Origin: Edaphobacillus lindanitolerans
GTDB lineage: Bacteria; Bacillota; Bacilli; Bacillales_A; Planococcaceae
Length of the DNA stretch: 64,000 bases
Direction of reading: 5' to 3'
Assembly: GCF_900156305.1 (NCBI RefSeq)
Contig: NZ_FTPL01000002.1
Coordinates: 124,001-188,000, forward strand
In this document: piece by piece, positions 40,185 through 48,479 of the stretch
Layout of the letters: every line of letters starts with the position of its first letter
How positions within the stretch are numbered: the first letter of the stretch is position 1
Position numbers and translations under genes: made by a program
The notes under the pieces: generated by a model
Databases searched by the model: none
What the model saw: the letters and a program-made list of their open reading frames with translations, nothing else
Told to the model about the DNA's origin: nothing

Positions 40185-41333
40185 TCATATTCGCCCACCG
40201 CAGGCTTCGCCTCCGGTGACTTTCCGGTAATTTGCCGGATCGGTGGCGCCTTCCGTGTTGATCACGAGGACGACGGAATTCTCGTCCAGTCCCAGTTCGC
40301 TCGCGCACTCTGGACTCCGGATGCACAGTTCGTCCAGCAGGCCCACCGCCACGGCTGCGCCGGATTCGCCGGACACGACCGCAGAATCTCCCGCAGCCGG
40401 CCCGGCGAGGATCCGCATTCCTTCGGCGCTGATTTCGTCGCTGCAGGAAACGAAGTGCGCGGCGAGCGGCCTCAGGATCGCCCAAGCATCGGGGCTCGGC
40501 ACACCGCAGGCGAGTCCGGCCATCATCGTGTCCAGGTCGCCGCCCACCACGGCCGCGGCTCCATCCCCCGTCTGTGCCGACTGGTAAAAACAGTCGGCCT
40601 TGTCTGGTTCCATTACAATGATTTTTGGCGCGTCCATCCCGAGCCGGGCAACCGCATAGGCCGCCATCGCCGCAGCGAACGAGCCGACGCCTGCCTGCAG
40701 GAACAGATGGGTGACTCTTGGCGCCGAAGCTTCCTCCAGCTGACCGAACGCTTCGTCGATCAGCGTCAGATAGCCCTGCATGATGAGCCGGGGGACCTTT
40801 TCATAGCCGGTCCATGCGGTGTCCTGGACGAGCACCCAGCCGTTGCGCGCCGCTTCTACTTCGGCAAGCCGGACAGTTTCGTCATAATTCAGCTCGGTGA
40901 CGCGCACGTCCGCCCCCTGCTCCCGGATGGCGTCCACCCGTTCTGTTGCGGATCCTGCCGGCAGGAAAACGACCGCCCGCTGCCCGAGTTCCCTCGCTGC
41001 CCAGGCGAGTCCCTTTCCGTGATTGCCGTCGGTGGCCGTGGCAAATGTGACGGTTTCTTCGCTTCCGCTGTGCAGCCGGCTGAGCGCATAGGAAGCACCG
41101 AGCCCCTTGAATGCGTTGAGGCCGAACCGCTCCGACTCATCTTTGACATACAGTCCACCGACCCCGAGTGACCGGGCCAGTCCGTCAAGCGAATGAAGCG
41201 GCGTTGCAGCGTACGCCGGAAGGCCCTCGTGAAATGCCCTCGCCCGCTTCGCCTCTTCCAATGAAAAAAGCTCCATCAGATCGGATGGCCGCTCCCCCGC
41301 ATACTGGTTGATCATCCACTTAATATTCCCCAC
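40185..41333 (-). CDS. dpaL: Diaminopropionate ammonia-lyase
   Basis: A fold-II PLP enzyme of 382 residues, which converts 2,3-diaminopropionate to pyruvate and ammonia. It has the PLP lysine in NAFKGLGASYAL, ATATDGNHGKGLAWAA, LFLQAGVGSFAAAM and INTEGATDP, all typical of DpaL (YgeX). It is the last gene of a minus-strand run after Pol IV and RNase Z, 27 bp from rnz. Such a gene is not part of this locus in B. subtilis, so it was probably added here. The start follows GGGGGGATTTAAGTGGGG. Confidence 0.9.
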   Translation of the reverse strand: MGNIKWMINQYAGERPSDLMELFSLEEAKRARAFHEGLPAYAATPLHSLDGLARSLGVGGLYVKDESERFGLNAFKGLGASYALSRLHSGSEETVTFATATDGNHGKGLAWAARELGQRAVVFLPAGSATERVDAIREQGADVRVTELNYDETVRLAEVEAARNGWVLVQDTAWTGYEKVPRLIMQGYLTLIDEAFGQLEEASAPRVTHLFLQAGVGSFAAAMAAYAVARLGMDAPKIIVMEPDKADCFYQSAQTGDGAAAVVGGDLDTMMAGLACGVPSPDAWAILRPLAAHFVSCSDEISAEGMRILAGPAAGDSAVVSGESGAAVAVGLLDELCIRSPECASELGLDENSVVLVINTEGATDPANYRKVTGGEACGGRI

Positions 41334-41360
41334 TTAAATCCCCCCTGTTCCTTCGTTCCC

Positions 41361-42302
41361 CTACGGCAGCCGTCTCAGCTGCCCGTCTTTCCATTCAAAC
41401 TCCGAAAGGTCTTCCGCAATTTCAACGAACGGAAACAGATCTTCCGCCTCTTCCGCCAGTTTGCGGGCGTCCTCGGGCAGGAAGCGCGCGCTGATATGGT
41501 TGGCGATGAGCGCCTTTGCGCCCCCCTCCCTTGCGACACGCGCGGCGTCAAGGATCGTCGAGTGACCGTACGCCCCGGCAAGATGGGCCGTTTCACGGTC
41601 ATAGGTCGCTTCGTGGACGACGACGTCGGCGCTGCGCGCGAGTTCAATCGCATTTGGCGTGAACCGGGTGTCGCCGAGGATCGCGACCGAGAATCCGGGC
41701 TGCGGCGGCCCGGTGACGTCCGCACTGCGGACGGTCCGCCCGTCCCCGAGCTCCACGTCCCGCCCCTCCTTCAATTCCCGCAGGAGCGGCCCCTTCGGCA
41801 CGCCGGCTTCGGTCGCGCGGTCGATGAGGAGCTTGCCGGGAAGCGGCTTCTGTTCGATCCGGTAGCCGAAGCACGGGATCACATGGTCAAGGGGCAGCGC
41901 CTCCACCCGAAACGTCTCATCCTCGAAGACGGTGCCTCCGTCCACCTCATGCACCGCCAGTTCGTAGTTCAGATGCGTGCGGCTGATGCGGAGGGTGACT
42001 TCGATCCATTCCGCCAGCCCGGCAGGCCCGTACAGGTCGAGCCGGTCCGTGCCGCCGAGGAACCCTCTTGACCCGAGCAGGCCCGGCAAGCCGAAGATGT
42101 GGTCGCCGTGAAGGTGGGTGATGAAGATCTTCTCCAGCTTTTTCGGCTTCAGCGTCGTGTGGAGAATGCGGTGCTGGGCCGCCTCCCCGCAGTCAAACAG
42201 CCAGAACGTCCCGCGCTCCTCAAGCAGCTTCAGCGCCAGTGCGCTCGTATTCCTCTGCTTGGAGGGCATGCCCGCTCCGGTCCCCAAAAATTCTATCTGC
42301 AT
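41361..42302 (-). CDS. rnz: Ribonuclease Z
   Basis: RNase Z trims tRNA 3' ends. The 313-residue protein has FLGTGAGMPSKQRNTSALAL, the zinc motif THLHGDHIFGLPGLLGSR, the flexible-arm region (PPQPGF), LGDTRFT, HEATYD and ANHISARF. It is the family's short form with all metal ligands present. It starts seven bases after the Pol IV gene, with which it must be co-transcribed, as in the B. subtilis yqjH-yqjK area. Confidence 0.95.
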   Translation of the reverse strand: MQIEFLGTGAGMPSKQRNTSALALKLLEERGTFWLFDCGEAAQHRILHTTLKPKKLEKIFITHLHGDHIFGLPGLLGSRGFLGGTDRLDLYGPAGLAEWIEVTLRISRTHLNYELAVHEVDGGTVFEDETFRVEALPLDHVIPCFGYRIEQKPLPGKLLIDRATEAGVPKGPLLRELKEGRDVELGDGRTVRSADVTGPPQPGFSVAILGDTRFTPNAIELARSADVVVHEATYDRETAHLAGAYGHSTILDAARVAREGGAKALIANHISARFLPEDARKLAEEAEDLFPFVEIAEDLSEFEWKDGQLRRLP

Positions 42303-42309
42303 AATTTCC

Positions 42310-43518
42310 CTACTTTCCGTCCGGTCCCGCTCCCCGGATGCCCCGGGTCACCGCGCCCTTCCCGAATTTCTGTTCCAGTTCCCCGAGCGCCTTGAGCACC
42401 GGTTCTTCCCTTGCGTATTTTTCATAACTGAAGATCGACAGCTGCTCGGTCGCTTCCGAACGGTCGACCACTCGCCCCACGGTCACGCCGAGCAGCCGGA
42501 CGGGCTGGCCTTCCCAGTGGCGGTCCAGGAGCGCCTCGGCCTCCCGGAAGATCGCCTCCTCCGAAAAGACCGGATTCGTGAGCGTCCGGCTCCTCGAATG
42601 GTTCACCCAGTCCGCATCCCGGATCTGGAGCGTCACGACGTCTCCCGCGAGCTCCCTCCGCGCGAGCCGGAGGGCGACTTTTCCGGCCAGCATCCGCAGC
42701 GTCTTTTTCATCTCGTCCGGATCCGTTTCATCGACCGGCAGGGTGACCGATCCGCCGACGCTTTTCCGCTCATTCGCGGATTCCGGATCGACGGGCCGGC
42801 CGTCAATGCCGTTTGCCCGCGCCTTCAGGTAAAGTCCGCGCTTTCCGAGGTTTTCCTTCAGGAGTCCGTCATGCGCGGCGGCGAGTTCGCCGATCGTCCG
42901 GATCTCGATTGAATTCAGTTTTTCCTCCGTGCTTTTTCCGACGCCGTGCATCTCGATGACCGGCAGCGGCCAGAGCACGGACGGGACATCCCGCTTCCGG
43001 AGGATCGTGATGCCCATCGGCTTTTTCATGTCCGATGCGGTCTTCGCAAGGAACTTGTTCGGCGCGATGCCGATCGAGCACGGCAGGTCCAGTTCCGCAA
43101 GCACCCGGCGCTGGATCTCCTCCGCGAGGCTGACGGCGGAACCCGGCCAGTCCGTCTCGGTCACGTCGAGGTAGCCTTCATCGATCGAAACCGGCTCGAC
43201 CAGCTCGGTGAACGTGCCGAGCAAACCGAACATGGCGTTCGATGCGTCCCTGTACCGGTTGTGGTCGGGCGGGATGACGATCAGGTCGGGGCATTTTTTG
43301 CGTGCCTCCCATACCGGCATCGTCGTATAGACGCCGTGCGCCCGCGCCTCGTAGGAGCAGGTGACGACGATGCCGCGGCGTTCTTTCGGATTGCCCGCGA
43401 TCGCCACCGGCTTCCCTTTGAGCGACGGATCATGCGCCTGCTCGACCGATGCGAAAAACGAGTTCATGTCGATATGAAAAATGATCCGGCCCTTCGGCCG
43501 GCCGCCGTTCTCCGCCAT
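42310..43518 (-). CDS. dinB: DNA polymerase IV (YqjH-like)
   Basis: A Y-family polymerase of 402 residues: FHIDMNSFFASVEQ, catalytic EPVSIDEGYLDV, MHGVGKSTEEKLNSIEI hairpin and a little-finger domain. TEQLSIFSY near the C-terminus is a beta-clamp-binding motif. It lacks a LexA box, in contrast to the UvrX-like gene, which fits the constitutive polY1 (yqjH) of B. subtilis. The start has GGGAGGTGATGGG upstream. Confidence 0.94.
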   Translation of the reverse strand: MAENGGRPKGRIIFHIDMNSFFASVEQAHDPSLKGKPVAIAGNPKERRGIVVTCSYEARAHGVYTTMPVWEARKKCPDLIVIPPDHNRYRDASNAMFGLLGTFTELVEPVSIDEGYLDVTETDWPGSAVSLAEEIQRRVLAELDLPCSIGIAPNKFLAKTASDMKKPMGITILRKRDVPSVLWPLPVIEMHGVGKSTEEKLNSIEIRTIGELAAAHDGLLKENLGKRGLYLKARANGIDGRPVDPESANERKSVGGSVTLPVDETDPDEMKKTLRMLAGKVALRLARRELAGDVVTLQIRDADWVNHSRSRTLTNPVFSEEAIFREAEALLDRHWEGQPVRLLGVTVGRVVDRSEATEQLSIFSYEKYAREEPVLKALGELEQKFGKGAVTRGIRGAGPDGK

Positions 43519-43599
43519 CCCATCACCTCCCGTTCTCCCTTCATTATATCAACGGCCGGCCGGAATGCACAAAAGCCTCCTGCCGGGCGGACGCCAATA

Positions 43600-43628
43600 G
43601 AAAAAGCGGGCAGCTCACCCGCTTTTTC
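43600..43628. terminator. Bidirectional terminator between peptidase gene and dinB
   Basis: AAAAAGCGGG and CCCGCTTTTT form a 10-bp stem with a 7-nt loop; it ends the minus-strand peptidase gene. Confidence 0.9.
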
Positions 43629-43637
43629 CGTCATGCG

Positions 43638-44768
43638 TTATTCCGATTTCGCGTTTCCGGCTTCCTTGACGATCTCCACGAGCAGGTCGGCAAGTTTTTC
43701 AAGCTCCTCCACCGGCATGCGTTCGTTCGTCGTATGGATCTCTTCGTATCCGACCGAGAGCGTGACCGTCGGAATGCCGAAGCCGTTGAAGATGTTCCCG
43801 TCGCTTCCGCCGCCGCTCGTCATGAGCTCCGGCTCGCGGCCGATTTTGCGGATGGCGGCCGTCGCGGTTCGGATGACCGGGTCTTCATTTCCGATTGAGA
43901 AGCCGGGGTACATGAGGCGGACGTCGGTTTCTGCCGAGCCGCCCATGAGCTGCGCCTGGCGCTCGAATGTGCGGACCATGTGCTCCGTCTGTGCATCGAG
44001 CTTGGCTTTGTCGATCGAGCGGGCTTCGGACAGGATCTTCACTTCGTCACAGACGATGTTCGTCGCCCGGCCGCCCTCAAACCGGCCGATGTTCGCCGTC
44101 GTCTCCGAATCGATCCGGCCGAGCGACATGTTGGCGATCGCCTTCGCGGCAATCGTGATCGCGGAAACGCCTTTTTCAGGCGCGACCCCGGCATGCGCCG
44201 TGCGTCCCTTGATCACCGTTTCGAGCTTCGCCTGGTACGGGGCGGCTGTGACGATGCCGCCGACTTTGCCGTCCGAGTCGACCGCGTAGCCGTAGTCGGC
44301 CCGGATGGCGTCCGGTGCCAGCTCGCGTGCGCCGGCAAGCCCGCTTTCTTCGCCCGCCGTGATGATGAACTGGATGTCGCCGTGCGGGATGTTCTCTTCG
44401 TTCACCCGGCGCATCATCTCAAACAGCGCGGCGAGCCCCGCCTTGTCATCGGCTCCGAGGATCGTCGTGCCGTCCGAATAAATGTATCCGTCTTCCTTCA
44501 CCTGCGGGCGGATGCCTTTTCCGGGGACGACCGTATCCATGTGGCAGGTGAAGTAGATCCGGTCCGCGCCGGCGACATTGCCGCCGAGCGTGGCGATGAG
44601 GTTGCCCGCCCCGTGTCCGGACCGTGCCGCGGAGTCGTCTTCCGTCACTTCGAACCCGAGCGCCTCCATCTTTTCCTTCAGCACTCCGACGATTTCCTCT
44701 TCATGTTTCGTTTCGGAATCAATCCGGACGAGCTCCATGAATTCCTCTACAAGCCTGCTTTGTGCCAT
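43638..44768 (-). CDS. M20 tripeptidase-like metallopeptidase (YqjE/PepT-like)
   Basis: A 376-residue zinc peptidase with YFTCHMDTVVPG, TILGADDKAGLAAL, the catalytic Glu pair in ITAGEESGLAG, and HAGVAPEKG. It matches the YqjE/PepT-like group, which is about 370 residues long. ATG at 44768 lies seven bases after AAAGGAG; an upstream ATG overlaps that site. It follows the carboxylase gene on the same strand, but a terminator lies between them. Substrate not known. Confidence 0.88.
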   Translation of the reverse strand: MAQSRLVEEFMELVRIDSETKHEEEIVGVLKEKMEALGFEVTEDDSAARSGHGAGNLIATLGGNVAGADRIYFTCHMDTVVPGKGIRPQVKEDGYIYSDGTTILGADDKAGLAALFEMMRRVNEENIPHGDIQFIITAGEESGLAGARELAPDAIRADYGYAVDSDGKVGGIVTAAPYQAKLETVIKGRTAHAGVAPEKGVSAITIAAKAIANMSLGRIDSETTANIGRFEGGRATNIVCDEVKILSEARSIDKAKLDAQTEHMVRTFERQAQLMGGSAETDVRLMYPGFSIGNEDPVIRTATAAIRKIGREPELMTSGGGSDGNIFNGFGIPTVTLSVGYEEIHTTNERMPVEELEKLADLLVEIVKEAGNAKSE

Positions 44769-44790
44769 GTCCATTCTCCTTTCAGGTTTC

Positions 44791-44834
44791 AAAACGGCAG
44801 GACGCACCGTCGCCGAAAAGCTGCCGGTGCGTCC
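44791..44834 (-). terminator. Terminator after the carboxylase beta-subunit gene
   Basis: GGACGCACCG and CGGTGCGTCC form a 10-bp stem around a 15-nt loop, followed on the minus strand by TGCCGTTTTG. Confidence 0.65.
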
Positions 44835-44844
44835 GTGCCCCGCA

Positions 44845-46392
44845 TCAGAGCGGAATGTTGCCGTGCTTTTTCGCCGGCCGTTCCTCTTTCTTGTTGCGCA
44901 TCATCTCGAGGGCCTGGATGAGCTTGATCCTCGTCTCGCGCGGGTCGATCACATCGTCGACCATGCCGTGGCTTGCCGCCACATACGGATTGGCGAATTT
45001 GTTTTTGTATTCCTCGATCTTGGCCGCACGGGTCGCTTCCGGATTGTCGCTGTTCGCGATCTCTCGGGAGAAGATGACGTTCGCCGCCCCTTCCGGCCCC
45101 ATGACGGCGATTTCCGCATTCGGCCACGCATACACGATATCCGCACCGATCGACTTCGAGTTGAGGGCGACGTACGCGCCGCCGAACGCCTTGCGCAGGA
45201 TGACGGTCATTTTCGGCACGGTCGCCTCGGAATAGGCGTACAGGATCTTCGCACCGTGGCGGATGATGCCGCCGTGCTCCTGCTTGATCCCCGGGAAGAA
45301 GCCCGTGACGTCCTCGAACGTGATGATCGGGATATTGAACGAATCGCAGAACCGGATGAACCGGGCCGCTTTGTCGGATGAGTCGATGTCCAGGCCGCCC
45401 GCCATCACCTTCGGCTGGTTGCAGACGAGGCCGACGACTTCACCCTTGATGCGGGCGAGGCCGACCACGATGTTCTTCGCGAACTCCGACTGCACTTCCA
45501 TGAACGAATCCGCATCGACGACCTGGTCGATCACCTTGCGGACGTCGTACGGACGGATCGTTTCAAACGGGACGATGTCCGCGAGGTCCGGACGGTCGTC
45601 CTTTTCGGAATCTGCCTCGATTCGCGGCGGCATCTCGTTGTTGTTCTGCGGCAGGTAGGACAGGAGCCGGCGCACATCCCGGAGCACGTCCTCTTCGGTC
45701 GCCGCGCGGAAATGGGCGTTCCCGCTGATCGCATTATGTACTTTTGATCCGCCGAGGTCCTCGGAGGAGATCTTCTCGCCGGTGACCGTCTCGATGACCT
45801 TCGGGCCGGTGATGAACATCTGGCTCGTCTCGTCCGTCATGAAGACGAAGTCGGTGATCGCCGGAGAATACACCGCGCCGCCCGCGCACGGTCCGAGAAT
45901 AACGGAAATCTGCGGCATGACGCCCGAATAGATCGCATTCCGGTAGAAAATCTCGCCGTACCCGTCAAGCGACACGACGCCTTCCTGGATGCGGGCGCCG
46001 CCGGAATCGTTCAGCCCGATGAACGGGGCGCCGTTCTTCGCGGCCATGTCCATGACATTGGCGATTTTCATGGCGTGCATTTCCCCGAGTGCACCGCCGA
46101 AAACCGTAAAGTCCTGGGAGAACAGGTAGACCGGGCGGCCGTTCACCTTGCCGTAGCCCGTCACGACGCCGTCCCCGGGCCCCTTGAGCTTGTCCATCCC
46201 GAAATCCTGCGTCCGGTGGGTCACGAACGGATTGAGCTCGACGAAGGAACCCTCATCCAGGAGCAGGTCGATCCGCTCCCGGGCAGTGAGCTTTCCTTTC
46301 TCGTGCTGCTTTTCGATCCGTTCATCCCCGCCGCCCAGCTCGATTTCACGACGGCGGTCATACAGTTCATTGATCTTTTCATAAATATCCAT
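44845..46392 (-). CDS. Acyl-CoA (propionyl-CoA) carboxylase beta subunit (YqjD-like)
   Basis: A 515-residue carboxyltransferase with the family motifs LNDSGGARIQEGVVSLDGYGEIF, ILGPCAGGAVYSPAITDF and, in the C half, ITFEDVTGFFPGIKQEHGGIIRHGAK and AFGGAYVALNSK. It transfers CO2 from biotin to acyl-CoA; with the epimerase next door and the B12 mutase 4 kb away, propionyl-CoA is the likely substrate. No biotin carboxylase or carrier gene is in the window. Start ATG 46392 follows GGAGTGA; a GTG at 46404 overlapping the epimerase stop is the alternative. A decarboxylase role is possible. Confidence 0.9.
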   Translation of the reverse strand: MDIYEKINELYDRRREIELGGGDERIEKQHEKGKLTARERIDLLLDEGSFVELNPFVTHRTQDFGMDKLKGPGDGVVTGYGKVNGRPVYLFSQDFTVFGGALGEMHAMKIANVMDMAAKNGAPFIGLNDSGGARIQEGVVSLDGYGEIFYRNAIYSGVMPQISVILGPCAGGAVYSPAITDFVFMTDETSQMFITGPKVIETVTGEKISSEDLGGSKVHNAISGNAHFRAATEEDVLRDVRRLLSYLPQNNNEMPPRIEADSEKDDRPDLADIVPFETIRPYDVRKVIDQVVDADSFMEVQSEFAKNIVVGLARIKGEVVGLVCNQPKVMAGGLDIDSSDKAARFIRFCDSFNIPIITFEDVTGFFPGIKQEHGGIIRHGAKILYAYSEATVPKMTVILRKAFGGAYVALNSKSIGADIVYAWPNAEIAVMGPEGAANVIFSREIANSDNPEATRAAKIEEYKNKFANPYVAASHGMVDDVIDPRETRIKLIQALEMMRNKKEERPAKKHGNIPL

Positions 46393-46400
46393 ATCGTCAG

Positions 46401-46811
46401 TCACTCCCGGTTTCCGGATTTGTCGCAGAGCTCATAAAGAACGCCGAAGGACGATTTCGGATGCATGAAGGCGACCTGCGCACCGCCCGCACCCGGTTTC
46501 GGCCCGTCTGACAGCAGCCGGACCCCGTGTTCTTTCAGCTCATCCATTCGTTCCTGGATGCCGGTCACCCCGAAGGCGACATGGTGCACCCCTTCCCCCC
46601 GCTTGTCGATGAACTTCGCAACGGTGCTGTCTTCCGACATCGGCTCGAGCAGCTCCAGTTTGATGTTGCCGGCATCAAGGAAAGCCACCTTCAGCCCCTG
46701 TGTCGGCACTTCTTCCGTGCCGAGCAGCGGGATGCCGAGCGTTTCCGTGTAATAGGGCAGCGTCTCGCTGATGCTTTTCACCGCAATGCCGATATGATCC
46801 ACACGTTTCAT
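46401..46811 (-). CDS. mce: Methylmalonyl-CoA epimerase
   Basis: The 136-residue glyoxalase-fold enzyme converts (S)- to (R)-methylmalonyl-CoA. It has VDHIGIAVKSI with the first metal His, LELLEP, EGVHHVAFGV and the C-terminal GVLYELCD with the metal Glu. The frame is open upstream; the ATG at 46811 begins the conserved domain. Its stop overlaps the possible GTG of the carboxylase gene, so the two form an operon linking propionyl-CoA to the mutase step. Confidence 0.93.
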   Translation of the reverse strand: MKRVDHIGIAVKSISETLPYYTETLGIPLLGTEEVPTQGLKVAFLDAGNIKLELLEPMSEDSTVAKFIDKRGEGVHHVAFGVTGIQERMDELKEHGVRLLSDGPKPGAGGAQVAFMHPKSSFGVLYELCDKSGNRE

Positions 46812-46869
46812 TTCCTCATGCCCCCTTTTTGTATCCGCCTTCAATTGTACCGCGTTAAAGGAGAAATCT

Positions 46870-47046
46870 CTATATATTGCGCGAATCATGCACGGGTGGT
46901 TGAAGAGACTTGAGCGATTCCACACCTCCATCAATACTGCGTTTTTGGCATTCCACCCCTTCAGCACGCACCAAATACCTGGAACCCTTACTGACCAAGT
47001 CATCCAGTATTTCAAAAACCTCTTCACGATTTTTCAAGTGAATCAT
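46870..47046 (-). CDS. Small hypothetical protein, 58 residues
   Basis: The frame starts MIHLKNREEVFEILDDLVSKG after a strong ACAAGGAGGGGAGGCG site. It is soluble, charged, and ends with a Ser/Gln/His-rich tail. I do not recognise a family. It lies just upstream of mce on the same strand. Good ribosome site and a sensible start favour a real gene, but the tail looks less constrained and it may be truncated by the nearby phage-remnant region. Confidence 0.45.
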   Translation of the reverse strand: MIHLKNREEVFEILDDLVSKGSRYLVRAEGVECQKRSIDGGVESLKSLQPPVHDSRNI

Positions 47047-47182
47047 CGCCTCCCCTCCTTGTATTGTCACTCGTTAGTCCTTACCACGAGATTAATTTTT
47101 AATTATTTCGATAACCCAGAATTGCTGTTCCACGATTATCCGAAGTACAATAATGTAACGAATGCCGATTGGGGGTGGAAAA

Positions 47183-47272
47183 ATGGATCTCATTTTATGG
47201 ATGACTGTTTTGTCAGGTACATGTATCGCGATATTCGCTAACGACAAAAAATGTAAGAAGAAAAAATGTTGA
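47183..47272 (+). CDS. 29-residue hydrophobic peptide with Lys/Cys-rich tail
   Basis: ATG at 47183 lies behind TTGGGGGTGGAAA. The peptide has one hydrophobic segment (MDLILWMTVLSGTCIAIF) and a basic end NDKKCKKKKC. Shape and size recall type I toxin or other small membrane peptides of Firmicutes, but no antisense RNA promoter could be demonstrated. A terminator lies 65 bp downstream. It sits at the edge of phage remnants. Confidence 0.4.
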   Translation: MDLILWMTVLSGTCIAIFANDKKCKKKKC

Positions 47273-47337
47273 GCTTACTTTACTGGTGGCCTAAGGATCC
47301 GGACCCTGTGTTGTAGATTTTAAGCAATACACCTTGT

Positions 47338-47370
47338 CCCCCCCTACATCCCCATTTAGGGGGCTTTTTT
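47338..47370 (+). terminator. Terminator after the 29-residue peptide
   Basis: CCCCCTA pairs with TAGGGGG across a 10-nt loop and is followed by CTTTTTT. Confidence 0.8.
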
Positions 47371-47395
47371 ATGCACATAATGCGTCAACTGTTGA

Positions 47396-47764
47396 CTAAC
47401 CCCTCTCCGTAAAGCCGACCCCCGAACGTGTTGGCCTCCCGGTTCCCCATAAAAGGACCTGCTTCCTGAACCCGGTCGCCGGAGGGGTAACTTTCATTGT
47501 CTTGCCGTCCTTGATGATATACACGCCTTCCGACTTCTTCGCTGCTTCCTTCAGCTGTTCCTCACTTACTATTCACGTCTTGCTTGGAGAAACTTCGGCT
47601 TCTGTCTCCTTCCACTCCATGAACTCCTCCCGGTAAAGCGCTGAGCAACGGATGATAGTGTTCCCCGGCATCCCGAAGACGCCCCCGTCCTTCATGATCC
47701 CACGTTCAACGTAATATCTGCTGGCTCCTGATGAGCTCGAATGATCACCGAAGAAATTCAGCAC
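47396..47764 (-). pseudogene. Phage gene remnants (DNA-binding-like and DUF3954-like)
   Basis: Two segments in one frame are split by a stop at 47573-47575. The upstream half (47576-47764) contains YVERGIMKDGGVFGMPGN and EEFMEWKETE, recalling small phage DNA-binding proteins. The downstream half has EGVYIIKDGKTMKVTPPATG, resembling phage DUF3954 proteins. No ribosome site precedes the second half. Most likely decayed prophage genes; assignments are from memory of such families and tentative. Confidence 0.45.
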
Positions 47765-47787
47765 CTCATCCCATCAATTACCCTGCA

Positions 47788-47960
47788 GGTTTTAGACATA
47801 CGCACGTTACCTTCCTGTTCGTGAAAGGAGTCACTGCCCATAATATGGCCAAGTGTTTGGGCAATACCGCGGAGGTGATCCGCAGGGTGTACGGGCATGC
47901 TGTAAAAGAACTTGATGAAGAGGCTGTTGACCTGTTTTCGGAGACAGTAAATCTAGGAAT
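47788..47960 (+). pseudogene. Tyrosine recombinase C-terminal remnant
   Basis: The frame contains GFRHTHVTFLFVKGVTAHNM, then LGNTAEVIRRVYGHAVKEL, the C-terminal catalytic part of a phage integrase (R-H-x-H and the Tyr of VYGHA). The usual LGH has become LGN, and the N-terminal catalytic half is missing. It is a dead integrase adjoining the phage remnants. Confidence 0.65.
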
Positions 47961-48097
47961 TGAAGGAACCGCTGGGGGACTGTTGATCGCAGCGTCCCCA
48001 CTCTGTGTTATCAGTTGGTTTTCGAACCACTCCCGTTATTGCGCGAACAACGAAAAAATCGTAGAATGAGGGCATCATCAACGAAGGAGACCGGAAT

Positions 48098-48190
48098 GTG
48101 AATAAAAAATTCCAGAAAACAATTGTCTACATCATGATCCTTCTCATGGTCCTCTCCATGGTCGTCTTCGGCCTCAGCATGGCGATTTAA
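48098..48190 (+). CDS. Stressosome-associated miniprotein Prli42
   Basis: GAAGGAGACCGGAAT precedes a GTG start for a 30-residue peptide, MNKKFQKTIVYIMILLMVLS followed by MVVFGLSMAI. A short basic N-terminus and one membrane helix with the closing (V/L)FGLS match Prli42, the miniprotein that anchors the stressosome to the membrane in Listeria and is conserved in Firmicutes. It is too short for normal gene finding. It lies between the integrase remnant and the leader-array cassettes. Confidence 0.8.
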   Translation: MNKKFQKTIVYIMILLMVLSMVVFGLSMAI

Positions 48191-48295
48191 ACCAAAAGCG
48201 GAGGGCGGTGGATCAGGGGCGACAGGCACAAGGCTGGACGCAGAGCGGATCCCGATCCGCGGCGCGGACCGACTTGTGACCCCGAACCTCTACCG

Positions 48296-48326
48296 CCCGC
48301 AGCTGGATGTAACCTAAGGCGGAGGG
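48296..48326 (+). repeat. Leader copy 1 of the repeat cassette
   Basis: About 31 bp, including GCAGCTGGATG and GGCGGAG, is repeated at 48430-48460 with 6 differences. It lies 13 bp before array C. Confidence 0.75.
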
Positions 48327-48339
48327 CGCCCGTTTGGAA

Positions 48340-48423
48340 GGTAGTGACTCGCAGGTGAAAGGTAGGGATTCGGAAGGAAAAGGTAGGGACTCATCCATGA
48401 TTGGTAGCGATTCGCCTTCACCC
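48340..48423. repeat. Array C: four exact 21-bp units
   Basis: Units begin at 48340, 48361, 48382 and 48403. Each has GGTAG(T/G/C)GA(C/T)TC followed by variable bases. On the minus strand they would read ESLPxxx heptads. No gene start supports translation. Confidence 0.9.
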
Positions 48424-48429
48424 CTATGG

Positions 48430-48460
48430 CCCACAGCTGGATGAAACCTTAGACGGAGCA
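48430..48460 (+). repeat. Leader copy 2 of the repeat cassette
   Basis: Second copy of the roughly 31-bp leader, including ACAGCTGGATG and GACGGAG, 134 bp after the first and 19 bp before array D. Confidence 0.75.
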
Positions 48461-48479
48461 GCCAGAAACGGTGAAAGGA

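Noticed and set aside
48213-48434. ESLP-repeat reading frame as a gene
   Set aside because: No ribosome site at the ATG; the heptads follow from the 21-bp DNA period, and the frame continues into unconstrained sequence.
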